The notes: generated by a model not told the origin, from the sequence alone. Shown: positions 44,219 through 52,736, counted from the stretch's first letter. The stretch is 64,000 nucleotides of DNA from Leptolyngbya sp. FACHB-8 (GCF_014695575.1 NZ_JACJOO010000068.1:1-64000); one strand, 5' to 3'. A program made the numbers and translations.

Positions 44219-44267
44219 ACTTCTTAGGTAAGAGTGACACTGTGAGCATTACTCTTACCTAAGAAGT
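44219..44267. repeat. 49-bp palindrome, 17-bp stem
   Basis: ACTTCTTAGGTAAGAGT and ACTCTTACCTAAGAAGT are perfectly complementary around a 15-base loop. GTAAGAAG also occurs just to the left at 44187. It lies in the divergent gap between GNAT and the reductase. Confidence 0.88.
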
Positions 44268-44381
44268 AGATATTTCTTGGCCCCTGTAAGAGCACAAAAT
44301 CTCTCTATAAATCGGTAGACAGTTTTACCAAGCAACGATTATATAGAACAGAGCCATCACGTCAGGAGTGACTGTTCCACC

Positions 44382-45506
44382 ATGTACGACTGCATTATTG
44401 TAGGCGCAGGACCAGCAGGAGGCAGTGCTGCCTACCACTTGGCAAAGCGCGGGCGATCGGTGCTACTGCTGGAAAAAGCTACCCTACCGCGTTACAAACC
44501 CTGCGGTGGCGGTGTCTCTCCTCAAGTGGCGGAGTGGTTTGACTTCGACTTTAGCCCGGCTATCTCTCTCAAAATTGACACCATTCGCTACACCTGGGAC
44601 ATGGAAGACCCGGTAGAAGCAAAGCTCGATTCTCTGCAACCTATCTGGATGGTACGTCGGGATGTTTTTGATCACTTTCTAGTCAAAAAAGCCCAGGAGC
44701 AGGGTGCAGAACTGAAAGATGGGACAGAAGTGACCAGCATCAGCTTCCAGTCCGATCATTGGCAGGTTAATACCGGAACCGATCAGTTTCATGGACGTTA
44801 CCTGATAGCAGCTGACGGAGCCAAGGGTTTAATGTCCCGATGGCTGGGTTTTAAGGATCGCAAGCGCCGGATGGGCGGTGCTCTGGAAGTCGAGGCTGAT
44901 GTACCCATCGAGCGGCCCGACACCGTTCACTTCGAGTTTGGCATGGTGAAGAACGGCTACATCTGGAACTTCCCGAAAGCGGATGGATATTCCATCGGCA
45001 TAGGGGCCTTCCGAGGTGGAGAATCTCAGGATTTTAGAGCAATTCTTACAGAATATGCTGCCTCCTTTAAGGTTGACCTGAAGGAAACTCGGCAACATGG
45101 CCACCCCCTCTGCCTCTGGGATGGCGATCAAGTTTTGCATACTCAAAATGCGCTTTTAGCTGGGGAAGCCGCTTGTGTGGTGGACCCAATGACGGCAGAA
45201 GGCATTCGTCCGTCAATCTTTACAGGGGTGAAGGCAGCGGAGGCGATTGACCGGGCTGTAGGGGGCGATCGCAACGCTTTAGAAAACTATACGGCTATCA
45301 TTCAACAGGAGTGGGGCCGAGAAATGGCCTGGGCCCAAAAGCTAGCTGGCGCGTTCTACAAGGTTCCCAAGATTGGGTACAAGCTGGGAATTAAACGCCC
45401 GTCAGCCACCCAGCGGATGGCGGAAATTCTTGCTGGCAAAGTAACCTATGGAGATGTAGCGAATCGGGCTATTCGTCGACTAACAGCTGGTTTAATCTCA
45501 GGCTAG
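44382..45506 (+). CDS. Geranylgeranyl-reductase-family FAD oxidoreductase
   Basis: The 374-residue protein starts YDCIIVGAGPAGGSAAYHLA (Rossmann FAD motif) and has the family's YKPCGGGVS motif, WMVRRDVFDHFLV, LIAADGAKGLMSRWLG, and GEAACVVDPMTAEGIRPSIF (second FAD motif). It belongs with the geranylgeranyl reductase/ digeranylgeranylglycerophospholipid reductase family. It is not ChlP itself, whose N-terminal sequence is different. It may reduce a polyprenyl chain; the substrate is open. A long palindrome begins on the last base of the stop codon. Confidence 0.88.
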   Translation: MYDCIIVGAGPAGGSAAYHLAKRGRSVLLLEKATLPRYKPCGGGVSPQVAEWFDFDFSPAISLKIDTIRYTWDMEDPVEAKLDSLQPIWMVRRDVFDHFLVKKAQEQGAELKDGTEVTSISFQSDHWQVNTGTDQFHGRYLIAADGAKGLMSRWLGFKDRKRRMGGALEVEADVPIERPDTVHFEFGMVKNGYIWNFPKADGYSIGIGAFRGGESQDFRAILTEYAASFKVDLKETRQHGHPLCLWDGDQVLHTQNALLAGEAACVVDPMTAEGIRPSIFTGVKAAEAIDRAVGGDRNALENYTAIIQQEWGREMAWAQKLAGAFYKVPKIGYKLGIKRPSATQRMAEILAGKVTYGDVANRAIRRLTAGLISG

Positions 45507-45578
45507 ATTTTTATAAGAGCAATACAGAGTGGGCGGCGCGTAATGCGGTGCCCACTCTGTATTGCTCTTATAAAAATC
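45506..45578. repeat. 73-bp palindrome with 29-bp perfect stem
   Basis: GATTTTTATAAGAGCAATAC and on pairs perfectly with its right arm ending TATAAAAATC. The first base is the last base of the reductase stop codon (TAG 45504-45506). It could work as a terminator, but the stem is far longer than needed. Confidence 0.92.
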
Positions 45579-45671
45579 TGCGCAATCTGGTAGGACAAGT
45601 TTATTAGACCTCCTGCATAAAGCGGGTTTTGAGGGCGTGCGTTGCCCAGCTTTGCTGCGCAACGATTCACG

Positions 45672-45729
45672 CAGGAATTTTGTTTTGAAAAGCTTTGCTC
45701 ATCAAGGCTTTTCAAAAACAAAATTCCTG
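45672..45729. repeat. 58-bp palindrome with CAGGAATTTTG ends
   Basis: CAGGAATTTTGTTTTGAAAA and its complement (one extra A in the right arm) enclose GCTTTGCTCATCAAGGC. The TTTTGAAAAGC part is shared with the hairpin at 52517-52553. It is in the gap upstream of argG. Confidence 0.85.
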
Positions 45730-45882
45730 GTTCTGAGCGCGCAGCGCTATAAAAGTGAGCCTTGCTATATTTCTTTCACGAAGCTGTGACAATTTCGTTT
45801 TATCTGTCCGTACTTGGTGAACAGAATTTGTGCCAATTCATTTGATAATGGGAAGGTTGTATTTCTCTCAGGTTCAGGTATC

Positions 45883-47085
45883 ATGGGTCGCGCCGAAAAG
45901 GTCGTACTGGCATATTCGGGTGGGGTGGACACCTCCGTTTGTATTCCCTATCTCAAAGAAGAGTGGGGTGTGAAAGAAGTGATTACCCTGGCGGCAGATC
46001 TGGGTCAGGGAGAAGAATTAGGACCTATTCAGAAGAAAGCCGAAGATTCTGGGGCATCTATTTCGTTGGTTGCGGATGCCAAAGCGGACTTCATTAAGGA
46101 CTACGCATTCCCTGCGATCCAGGCGAACGCTCTGTACGAGAACCGCTATCCTCTTTCAACAGCTCTAGCCCGTCCTTTGATCGCAAAGCTGTTGGTAGAG
46201 GCCGCCGAAAAGTACGGTGCCGATGCCGTAGCTCATGGTTGCACGGGTAAAGGAAACGACCAGGTGCGCTTTGACGTATCCATCGCGGCCCTTAACCCTA
46301 ACCTGAAGGTACTCGCCCCCGCACGGGAATGGGGTATGAGCCGGGAGCAAACCATTGCGTATGGTGAGCAGTTTGGCATTCCGGCTCCTGTTAAGAAATC
46401 GTCTCCTTACAGCATTGACCGCAACTTACTGGGCCGCAGTATTGAAGCTGGTCCCTTAGAAGACCCCTGGACAGAGCCTCTGGAAGAAATTTATGCGATG
46501 ACGAAGGCGATCGCCGACACCCCCAACGAGCCCGACTATATCGAGATTGGCTTCGAGCGTGGCATTCCCGTCAGCCTGAATGGCCAGTTCTTAGCACCAC
46601 TGGATCTGGTAGGTCAGTTGAATGAGCATGTGGGTAACCATGGCGTCGGCCGCATCGACATGGTTGAAAACCGTCTCGTAGGGATTAAATCTCGCGAGAT
46701 TTATGAAGCTCCCGCTCTGCTGGTGCTAATCCAGGCGCACCGCGATCTGGAAAGCTTAACTCTGACAGCCGATGTTAGCCACTACAAGCGTGGTATCGAA
46801 GAAACCTATTCTCAGTTGGTGTACAACGGCCTCTGGTATAGCCCCCTAAAGGGTGCACTGGACGCCTTTGTTCAACAAACCCAGGAGCGGGTTTCGGGTA
46901 CGGTGCGAGTGAAGCTGTTTAAGGGCAATGCCACCATTGTCGGTCGTAAGTCTGAAACATCTCTCTACACCCCTGACCTGGCAACCTATGGTGCTGAGGA
47001 TCAATTCGATCACAAGGCCGCCGAAGGCTTCATCTACGTCTGGGGCCTACCCACCCGTGTATGGTCTGAAAAGATGCGAGGCTAA
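45883..47085 (+). CDS. argG: Argininosuccinate synthase
   Basis: The product is 400 residues from [20 protein letters not shown] (P-loop type AYSGGVDTS). It also has [55 protein letters not shown] and [13 protein letters not shown]. It joins citrulline and Asp with ATP in arginine synthesis. The frame is open from 45814, but the family begins at 45883, with CAGGTTCAGG upstream. A shared terminator is at 47286-47315. Confidence 0.97.
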   Translation: MGRAEKVVLAYSGGVDTSVCIPYLKEEWGVKEVITLAADLGQGEELGPIQKKAEDSGASISLVADAKADFIKDYAFPAIQANALYENRYPLSTALARPLIAKLLVEAAEKYGADAVAHGCTGKGNDQVRFDVSIAALNPNLKVLAPAREWGMSREQTIAYGEQFGIPAPVKKSSPYSIDRNLLGRSIEAGPLEDPWTEPLEEIYAMTKAIADTPNEPDYIEIGFERGIPVSLNGQFLAPLDLVGQLNEHVGNHGVGRIDMVENRLVGIKSREIYEAPALLVLIQAHRDLESLTLTADVSHYKRGIEETYSQLVYNGLWYSPLKGALDAFVQQTQERVSGTVRVKLFKGNATIVGRKSETSLYTPDLATYGAEDQFDHKAAEGFIYVWGLPTRVWSEKMRG

Positions 47086-47188
47086 ACCTATTGGGAAGAT
47101 GTATTTTTCGTATCAAACAAGTATGAAAAATACGCCTTTCAAGACTGCCTTTTTAGAAGAGTAAGCCTCCTCTTAAAGCGTCCGTATA

Positions 47189-47285
47189 TATAGCGCTGTG
47201 AACGTTGATTAAGTACGGTGGTGTGGGGCACCTCGTGCCCTACACCACCGTTGCTGTACTTAACGCACTTGTATATTGCTATAAG
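47189..47285. repeat. Family A palindromic element, copy 2
   Basis: The core (47209-47263) starts TTAAGTACGGTGGTGTGGGG, has a CACCTCGTG tip and ends GCTGTACTTAA. Outer arms are TATAGCGCTGTGAACGTTG and CGCACTTGTATATTGCTATAA. It lies just downstream of argG and before its terminator. Confidence 0.88.
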
Positions 47286-47315
47286 AAAAAGCCTCGGAGA
47301 ATCCGAGGCTTTTTT
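47286..47315. terminator. Bidirectional terminator
   Basis: AAAAAGCCTCGGA and TCCGAGGCTTTTTT form a stem with A- and T-tails. It can serve argG on the plus strand and the DUF2795 gene on the minus strand. Confidence 0.9.
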
Positions 47316-47382
47316 GCTCTTTGGGAAGGGTTGAATTTTAATTCAGTCGCGTCTATAGCAATTCGAAGTGACAGGGGAAAAG

Positions 47383-47574
47383 CTAACGAACTTCACTGTA
47401 AGCGTGCTCAACATCTCGCATGGTTTCATACTGTTGGTCAGGCAAGCGCTTCAGCAGATCCAGCACTTCTTTATCTACTTTTTTTCCATTAGCATGATCC
47501 ACGAGTTCTTGCTTAGATGCGGGAAAATCCATGCCACCTAAAGCCTTCGTAATGTCAATTGGAGAAACCGCCAT
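47383..47574 (-). CDS. DUF2795-family small protein
   Basis: The 63-residue product (MAVSPIDITKALGGMDFPAS, then KQELVDHANGKKVDKEVLDL and LKRLPDQQYETMRDVEHAYS) fits DUF2795, a short helical domain common in bacteria, sometimes of photosynthetic groups. The function is not known. It converges with argG. The ATG is the only start. Confidence 0.85.
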   Translation of the reverse strand: MAVSPIDITKALGGMDFPASKQELVDHANGKKVDKEVLDLLKRLPDQQYETMRDVEHAYSEVR

Positions 47575-47941
47575 CGCTGTAAGCTCCGTGTGGTCTGTAC
47601 AGAAACAGTCTAAGAACTGCTATTATCAAACTCCTCTTTCAATAGTCGTAAAATCAATGCCCATAAAATCAAATATCCGTTCTGAAAGAGCAATGACCAC
47701 TCACTCCATACATCACTCCTCTGAAGTACGCCAATAGGCGTTCCCCCTGGCAGGATCTCTAGAAATACCCGAATTTAGAAGGATAATTTTCAGGGCAACT
47801 ATATAAGCCTTTATCCCTAGCAAAATTTACAAACAGCATGCACAGTCTATAAAGTACAGGAGGAGGTGTGAAACGAAGTCTCACAGCCCTCTCATACTTT
47901 ATTGAATCGGGAAATGCTGCAGAAAAATAGAGTTAACTATC
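47575..47941. promoter_or_regulatory. Divergent DUF2795/NUDIX gap
   Basis: 367 bp of AT-rich sequence between divergent genes. AGTACAGGAGGAGGTGTGAAA at about 47855 is a purine-rich run, too far from the NUDIX ATG to be its ribosome-binding site. No element was recognised. Confidence 0.4.
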
Positions 47942-48508
47942 ATGGCAAAATTAAGCCCAATAATTCGCCAGAGGTTAGCGGAGGCGATTCAACACCATAT
48001 CCCTGCAAACGAGATAGAAGCCAGTCATCAAGACACTATTTTGCAGTTAATCGAAACCTGTGACGATCCCCTGGATCGCGATCGCTATTCTCCAGGTCAC
48101 ATCACTGCAAGCGCCTGGGTTGTGGCAGTAGACACTCGGCAGGTCGGCCTCATTTTTCACAAGGGCTTACAACGGTGGTTGCAGCCTGGAGGCCATGTTG
48201 ACCCTGGCGAAACAGATATTCTTGCCGCCGCCCTTCGAGAAGTGGCAGAGGAAATGGGATTGGCCGTCGCCTCATCTCGTGCTCAGCTTTTCGATGTGGA
48301 CGTCCATCCTATTCCGGCCAGACCGCCCTACCCTACCCATCAGCACTTTGACATCCGCTATCTGTGTCTGACGGAATCACAACCTATCGTTCCCGCAACG
48401 GATGTAGAGCAGGGACGATGGTTTTCCATTGAAGAATTGACACCAGACATTCTGGATAGCAGCATGCAACGGATGCTAGACAAGTGCTTTAGTGCCGGGA
48501 TTCTATAG
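47942..48508 (+). CDS. NUDIX hydrolase
   Basis: The 188-residue protein has the Nudix box GGHVDPGETDILAAALREVA followed by EEMGL (about residues 82-105), so GX5EX7REVXEEXGU is complete. The N-terminal 45 residues are helical. The C-terminal part has QHFDIRYLCLTES and WFSIEELT. It should hydrolyse a nucleoside diphosphate linked to another group; the substrate is unknown. It stands alone and is followed by a palindrome. Confidence 0.9.
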   Translation: MAKLSPIIRQRLAEAIQHHIPANEIEASHQDTILQLIETCDDPLDRDRYSPGHITASAWVVAVDTRQVGLIFHKGLQRWLQPGGHVDPGETDILAAALREVAEEMGLAVASSRAQLFDVDVHPIPARPPYPTHQHFDIRYLCLTESQPIVPATDVEQGRWFSIEELTPDILDSSMQRMLDKCFSAGIL

Positions 48509-48525
48509 AATTGTGCATTTAATAG

Positions 48526-48594
48526 CCTGCAATTCCTTTGTGGGAGTGACGGCAAAACCGTCACTCCCACAAAGGAATTACAGGGTGTTTTATT
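48526..48594. repeat. Family E palindrome with CCTGCAATTC ends, copy 2
   Basis: CCTGCAATTCCTTTGTGGGA and on pairs with a right arm ending GGAATTACAGG, with one mismatch (C-A) near the base; stem about 27 bp and loop CAAAA. It starts 18 bp after the NUDIX stop and can terminate that transcript. Compare 41999-42059. Confidence 0.88.
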
Positions 48595-48743
48595 TGTGGT
48601 CCTTAGGGGCTTTGGTACGAGACGGATTCATTTAAGCCAAGGCATAAGCAAATTTCGGTTTGGAAACGTCCCTACCTAAACCAAGGGGTTGGGGTTAATC
48701 CCCAACCCTTTCCTGATGTTCTAAATGTGAACAGCGATCGCGC

Positions 48744-48917
48744 TTAAGGCTCTTCCATGGCCTCTTCGTTCTTATCCTCAACCCGTGGGTTTGTAGGAGA
48801 ACTCTGGCGAATGTCTTGCCGTAGTTCTCGATCCTCTACAGCTCCTGATTCGGGCTGCACAGCTTGAGATTGGGACTCGTTTTGAGTAGAGCGATCGTCC
48901 CCTTGAGTAGTATTCAT
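48744..48917 (-). CDS. Small hydrophilic protein (57 residues)
   Basis: This is a short gene on the minus strand: MNTTQGDDRSTQNESQSQAV, then QPESGAVEDRELRQDIRQSS and a Glu-rich end (EEAMEEP). AAGGAG lies 8 bp before the ATG at 48917, which is the main support. It starts 17 bp after the end of the baeRF pseudogene on the same strand, so it may have been the second gene of that transcript. It is disordered and highly charged. I recognise no family. Confidence 0.6.
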   Translation of the reverse strand: MNTTQGDDRSTQNESQSQAVQPESGAVEDRELRQDIRQSSPTNPRVEDKNEEAMEEP

Positions 48918-48933
48918 TTAGGATTCTCCTTGA

Positions 48934-49561
48934 TTAACAACGAAGGACAGCAGCCACAGATGTGGCATCGGGCACCTGTTCGGGTGAAACGGCATACACA
49001 GTTCCACCATTTAGCAGGGTTTAGGTAGCAGCATTGAGCAAATTTTCATGACCAGGTTCTGCTTCGTTGTGAACAGTCAGCTCGTTGTTGTCGGAGCCAA
49101 AACGGCCCCGTTGTTACACCGACTGCTACCAACAACTCCTCAATGCGCCTGAACAAGGCACATGAAACGGTTTCTTTCAGGTCAGTAGAGGTACAACCCG
49201 TGTTAGTGAGTTCGAAGTAGTGGGCGATCGCTACCTCTCGATCTTGCTCAAAAAATGTTATTGGCAAACAGTAATACCGGAAGAAATTAGACGCAATAAA
49301 AAGCGCAAGTCCTTCATTTTGACGCTCCTAAAATTCTAAGCGATCTAAATCTTGGGCTGGCTCCAAAGGATTATTGATATCTGTAGAGCGAAGGCTATAG
49401 GCTTGCAAATCGGTGTCTGCTTACCGCAGTAAATTCTTAAAGCGAATGGGATTTTGAAGCACTTCCGCACTAGCCCGATAGGTCGACATAAAAATAGAAA
49501 TGTATGGGCTTTGTGATTGTGTAGCAAGTGTCTTGGGTTCATCAAGAAACATGAGGCTCAT
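48934..49561 (-). pseudogene. Decayed baeRF (bacterial eRF1-like) family gene
   Basis: From ATG 49561 one frame reads MSLMFLDEPKTLATQSQSPY, ISIFMSTYRASAEVLQNPIR and FKNLLR, then a TAA (49421-49423). It continues in the same frame to ...PAQDLDRLEF, a TAG (49328-49330), then NEGLALFIASNFFRYYCLP. It then jumps in frame to the far C-terminal part (YFELTNTGCTSTDLKETVS, ALFRRIEELLVAVGV). One extra base near 49113-49117 shifts the frame. After that, GRFGSDNNELTVHNEAEPGH, another TAA, and TLLNGGTVYAVSPEQVPDAT, ending at 48934. The order and motifs match the cyanobacterial eRF1-domain (baeRF) family. A usual length of about 370-380 residues implies that about 190 were lost. The TAA and TAG positions fit single changes from CAA and TGG. 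Confidence 0.85.
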
Positions 49562-49909
49562 GAATAAGTCAACCCCCCACTCACTGACTCACCGATCCTA
49601 AAAAGTCTACTATTAACTTTCGTCTGTCTAATGGAAGCGATAACTTTAATTCAGGTCTGCCTAAGGAAAGGATCAATTATTTTGCATTTAGGCGAAATAG
49701 TAACTCAGTCAAAAGAATGAGGATTTTAAGGGGGCTTTAGTGAGACTCTTAAGCCAAGCTAATCTGAAGAATTAGCCTACGAGGCCGTTTGAAAAGACAC
49801 CCTGACAGGGTTGTTTTTCGTGCGTGTAGAGAACGAAATACACACTTTTCAAACACCCTCTATGTTGCATCGGATTAGACACTGATTATTCAGATGACGA
49901 GGTGGACCC
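49562..49909. other. Non-coding gap
   Basis: 348 bp. GTTTGAAAAG (about 49788) and CTTTTCAAAC (about 49846) enclose an imperfect hairpin. The rest is AT-rich and presumably holds the hemerythrin promoter. Confidence 0.4.
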
Positions 49910-50392
49910 ATGGCTAAATCACAAGCAGCAACTGATATTCTTTCCCTGATCGAAGCTGATCACCGGCAAGCTGAACAACTTTTTGAGCAGGCTGAAAAGG
50001 CAAAAGGGAAAAAACTACAAGATTGCTTTAAGCAAATCTATAAAGCATTAAATCTTCACGCCCAGGCTGAAGAAGTTGTCTTCTATCCAGCAATGCGGGA
50101 GTTCGAAGAAACTGCCCAATACATCGAAGAGGCAGAGGAAGAGCATACCTCCGTCAAAGTTATGTTGGAGCAGATGAAGGCAATGGAACCCGGCGACGAA
50201 GATTTCGCTGACATGATCATGGATCTGAAAGATGCCATGATGCACCATATCGAAGAAGAAGAAAGTGAGATCTTTGACACCATTCGCGAATGTATGGATG
50301 AAGACCTGCTGCAAAACCTGGGCCAGGAATTTCAGCAGACTAAATCTAACCTGGAAGCCGATATAGAAGCGCTTCTTGCCAATAATAGTTAG
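49910..50392 (+). CDS. Hemerythrin HHE-domain protein
   Basis: The 160-residue helical protein has the HHE cation-binding pattern: LIEADHRQAEQLFEQAEKAK (first His), LNLHAQAEEVVFYPAMREFE (HxxxEE), EEAEEEHTSVKVMLEQM (His) and DAMMHHIEEEESEIFDTI (HHxxEE). These residues can hold a di-iron centre. Family members bind oxygen or act in iron or nitrosative stress. It is very acidic, soluble and stands alone. The ATG follows GGTGGACCC, a modest ribosome-binding site. Confidence 0.9.
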   Translation: MAKSQAATDILSLIEADHRQAEQLFEQAEKAKGKKLQDCFKQIYKALNLHAQAEEVVFYPAMREFEETAQYIEEAEEEHTSVKVMLEQMKAMEPGDEDFADMIMDLKDAMMHHIEEEESEIFDTIRECMDEDLLQNLGQEFQQTKSNLEADIEALLANNS

Positions 50393-50443
50393 CGTCCTAT
50401 CAATTTTTAGTACCGGGTATCCAGTGCTAAGTAGCTCAGCCTA

Positions 50444-50510
50444 ATTAATAGGACCCAAAAGGCTATGCCGCCCACGACGCGGGCGGCATAGCCTTTTGGG
50501 TCCTATTAAT
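50444..50510. repeat. 67-bp perfect palindrome, 30-bp stem
   Basis: ATTAATAGGACCCAAAAGGC and on, with a GCCGCCC-ACGACGC-GGGCGGC tip and no mismatch. It lies 51 bp after the hemerythrin gene. It is the longest perfect stem in the window. Confidence 0.93.
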
Positions 50511-50658
50511 TCTAATTACCTACCCAAAAAGTTGAGTTTGTTTTTTTGTAGGAGCTACGACCTTACAAAAATTCTGGTAGCTATTCATTAACATAAAACC
50601 CAAATATAGGATGTGCATAACGCTAAGAGTAAACGCATTCTAAAGCGTTTTCCGATCT

Positions 50659-50699
50659 AATAAGGTACGAAGGATGTATATGGAACTTCGTACCTTATT
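50659..50699. repeat. 41-bp palindrome, 14-bp stem
   Basis: AATAAGGTACGAAG and CTTCGTACCTTATT around a 13-base loop. Confidence 0.85.
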
Positions 50700-51297
50700 G
50701 TAAGAGTTATGTGTTTAGGTCTATTCACTCTCTTTTTTGCTATCTCTAGTAACAGAAAAGAGGATATTCAACTTGCACTTCCCACAAAAAACATAATCAA
50801 AGATTAATGCTCTACACTAAATATTGCCGAAATTTTCAGGGAAAATAGCCTTAAATTGTGAACAACGAAACCTGAGGCTGGGCTAAGTTTTTTGGCGAAC
50901 GTGAGCTGCACAGCCATAAAAACTGTTTCTGCGTATGCTTTGCGCATACAAAAACAGGCCATTTAGCTGATTTGAAATTGACGCTGATGTAAGGTATGTT
51001 TTGTTCTTAGGCAGTAGGAGGTGCGCTTATTTAGCTATATTCCTCGTTTTTGAAGCAGGAACTCCTGGGGTGTATAGAATAAAACAGTAAGTTTGAACTT
51101 ACCTATGGGGAAGGGCGATCGCACGTTCTTGCCAGGAGACCTCACGAAATTTTACAGAATATTACAGTTCCGTTGGCTGTGTTATAGTCGTAGCGTAAAG
51201 ATGGTTTTGGGTTCTGGAACTCCAATTTGTTTATTACAGCAAATGTTGTTTTCTCCGGATCTAGCTTCTCTACACTCTCTTGATTCGGAGGAATCTC

Positions 51298-51612
51298 ATG
51301 TCGATTTACGTTGGAAATTTGGCCTACCAAGTTACCCAAGAAGATCTTGAACAGGCATTCGCAGAGTACGGCACGGTTAAGCGTGTTCAGCTCCCTATGG
51401 ATCGTGAAACCGGGCGATTCCGCGGTTTTGCATTCGTAGAAATGGAAACAGAAGCTCAGGAAGCCAGTGCGATCGACGCATTGGATGGTGCTGAGTGGAT
51501 GGGCCGCGATCTAAAAGTTAACAAAGCAAGACCCCGGGAAGAGCGTGGCTCTTCTGGCGGCGGCTGGAGTGGCGGTGGCGGCGGAAATCGTCGTAACGAC
51601 CGTCGCTACTAA
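51298..51612 (+). CDS. rbp: Cyanobacterial RNA-binding protein with one RRM
   Basis: The 104-residue protein is one RRM plus a Gly-rich tail. RNP2 is IYVGNLAY (residues 3-10) and RNP1 is RGFAFVEM (about 42-49). The tail has [26 protein letters not shown] lies 6 bp before the ATG at 51298, which decides the start. Such proteins bind RNA and, when Gly-rich, are induced by cold. rpsU follows, an order known for Anabaena rbpA1-rpsU. Confidence 0.95.
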   Translation: MSIYVGNLAYQVTQEDLEQAFAEYGTVKRVQLPMDRETGRFRGFAFVEMETEAQEASAIDALDGAEWMGRDLKVNKARPREERGSSGGGWSGGGGGNRRNDRRY

Positions 51613-51623
51613 GCTAAAGTTTT

Positions 51624-51697
51624 GAGCCAAAAGGGAAGGATTACTGCCTTGGAATTGGGTAAAATACCCGACAAGCGGTCTCCATCTCTTTTGGCTC
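51624..51697. promoter_or_regulatory. Hairpin between rbp and rpsU
   Basis: GAGCCAAAAG (51624) and CTTTTGGCTC (51697) pair around a long loop. A second hairpin AGTTATAG/CTATAACT is at 51711-51735. They may attenuate or process the rbp-rpsU transcript. Confidence 0.55.
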
Positions 51698-51779
51698 TAG
51701 TTCTGTTGGTAGTTATAGGCTTTTAAGCTATAACTTTCACGTGACCGCTGTTAAATGTTGATTCGGAGGAGGATGCAGA

Positions 51780-51971
51780 GTGACCCAGGTAATTTTGGGA
51801 GAAAATGAAGGAATTGAGTCGGCACTACGACGCTTTAAGCGTCAAGTTTCTAAGGCTGGGATTCTTCAGGACGTCAAGAAAAAGAGACACTTCGAGACTC
51901 CGCTAGAGAAAGCTAAGCGGAAAGCCGTGGCAAAGCATAGACAGCGGAGACAACGTTTCCGCTACCAGTAA
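51780..51971 (+). CDS. rpsU: 30S ribosomal protein S21
   Basis: The 63-residue product matches S21: [20 protein letters not shown], then [20 protein letters not shown]. It is small and very basic. The start is GTG at 51780 with GGAGGAGG upstream. It follows rbp by 167 bp, as in other cyanobacteria. Confidence 0.95.
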   Translation: MTQVILGENEGIESALRRFKRQVSKAGILQDVKKKRHFETPLEKAKRKAVAKHRQRRQRFRYQ

Positions 51972-52004
51972 GTTTTGTTCGCGCCGAATCTTTGAGCTAT
52001 CCCA

Positions 52005-52388
52005 ATGAATATCCACGAGCTTTTAAGCCGATATGCCGCAGGACAGCGTGACTTTAGTCGGCTCAACTTGATTGCTGCCCGGCTCAGAAACGCGAACCTG
52101 AGAAATGTAAATTTCAACGGGGCTAATCTAACCAGCGCAAACTTGAGTTGTTCTAACCTGAGCGGCGCAGATTTTCGAAATGCAACGTTGGGAAATGTAG
52201 ACTTCAGTCACTCAAACTTGACAGGGGCTGACTTCACCGGAGCCGTCTTGATTGGGGCTAATCTGACTCATGCAGATTTAACCTCTGCAAACCTCTCCAA
52301 AGCTAATTTAGATAGAGCAAACTTGGAGCAAGCTTGCTTAGATCAAACCGCTTTGGCCGCTGTAGGTACAGCTGAAGGTATTGCTTAA
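52005..52388 (+). CDS. Short pentapeptide-repeat protein
   Basis: The 127-residue protein has an N-terminal stretch (MNIHELLSRYAAGQRDFSRL) and about 17 A(N/D)LXX repeats (LNLIAARLRNANLRNVNFNG, ANLTSANLSCSNLSGADFRN and on) to residue about 115. It follows rpsU by 33 bp and may share its transcript. This MNIHELLxxYAAGxRDF lead-in is common in cyanobacterial members. Function unknown. Confidence 0.85.
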   Translation: MNIHELLSRYAAGQRDFSRLNLIAARLRNANLRNVNFNGANLTSANLSCSNLSGADFRNATLGNVDFSHSNLTGADFTGAVLIGANLTHADLTSANLSKANLDRANLEQACLDQTALAAVGTAEGIA

Positions 52389-52516
52389 CAATCCTCTGTT
52401 TCTTGAAGTCAATCAGTCTGCAAATTGTAGTTCTTTTTGTGACACCTCTTTAAGGGGTTTAGCAAAGGGAGCTACATTTGTTTTTGAGGCTGTTTAGTCA
52501 TGTTTCAAACCCTTTA

Positions 52517-52553
52517 TTTTTGAAAAGCTGTGCAGAGCACAGCTTTTCAAAAA
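52517..52553. repeat. 37-bp palindrome
   Basis: TTTTTGAAAAGCTGTGC and GCACAGCTTTTCAAAAA around AGA. Compare 45672-45729. Confidence 0.87.
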
Positions 52554-52610
52554 TTGAACTCTCTTAACAAGCCTGAGTTTGGCTTAAGAGAGTTGAGGTT
52601 AACCAGATTG

Positions 52611-52709
52611 TATGTAGTACAGTGCACGTTGATTAAGTACGGTGGTGTGGGGTACGAAGTGCCCCACACCACCGTTGCTGTACTTAACGCATTTGCACAG
52701 CGTTATAAG
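52611..52709. repeat. Family A palindromic element, copy 3
   Basis: The core (52633-52687) starts TTAAGTACGGTGGTGTGGGG, has a TACGAAGTG tip and ends CTGTACTTAA. Outer arms are TACAGTGCACGTTG and CGCATTTGCACAGCGTTATAAG. It is just beyond the end of the minus-strand TPR-CHAT gene. A looser hairpin (AACTCTCTTAA/TTAAGAGAGTT, 52556-52595) lies to its left. Confidence 0.88.
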
Positions 52710-52736
52710 GCTATAGGGCCAGAAAATGCTGTAGGG

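Larger units (their letters stand above)
50393..51297. other. Long gap upstream of the RNA-binding protein gene
   Basis: 905 bp with three palindromes (50444-50510, 50659-50699, about 50923-50957). A long AT-rich stretch in front of rbp follows. Cyanobacterial rbp genes have long cold-responsive 5' leaders, so part of 51000-51297 may be transcribed leader; I see no protein gene. Confidence 0.45.
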
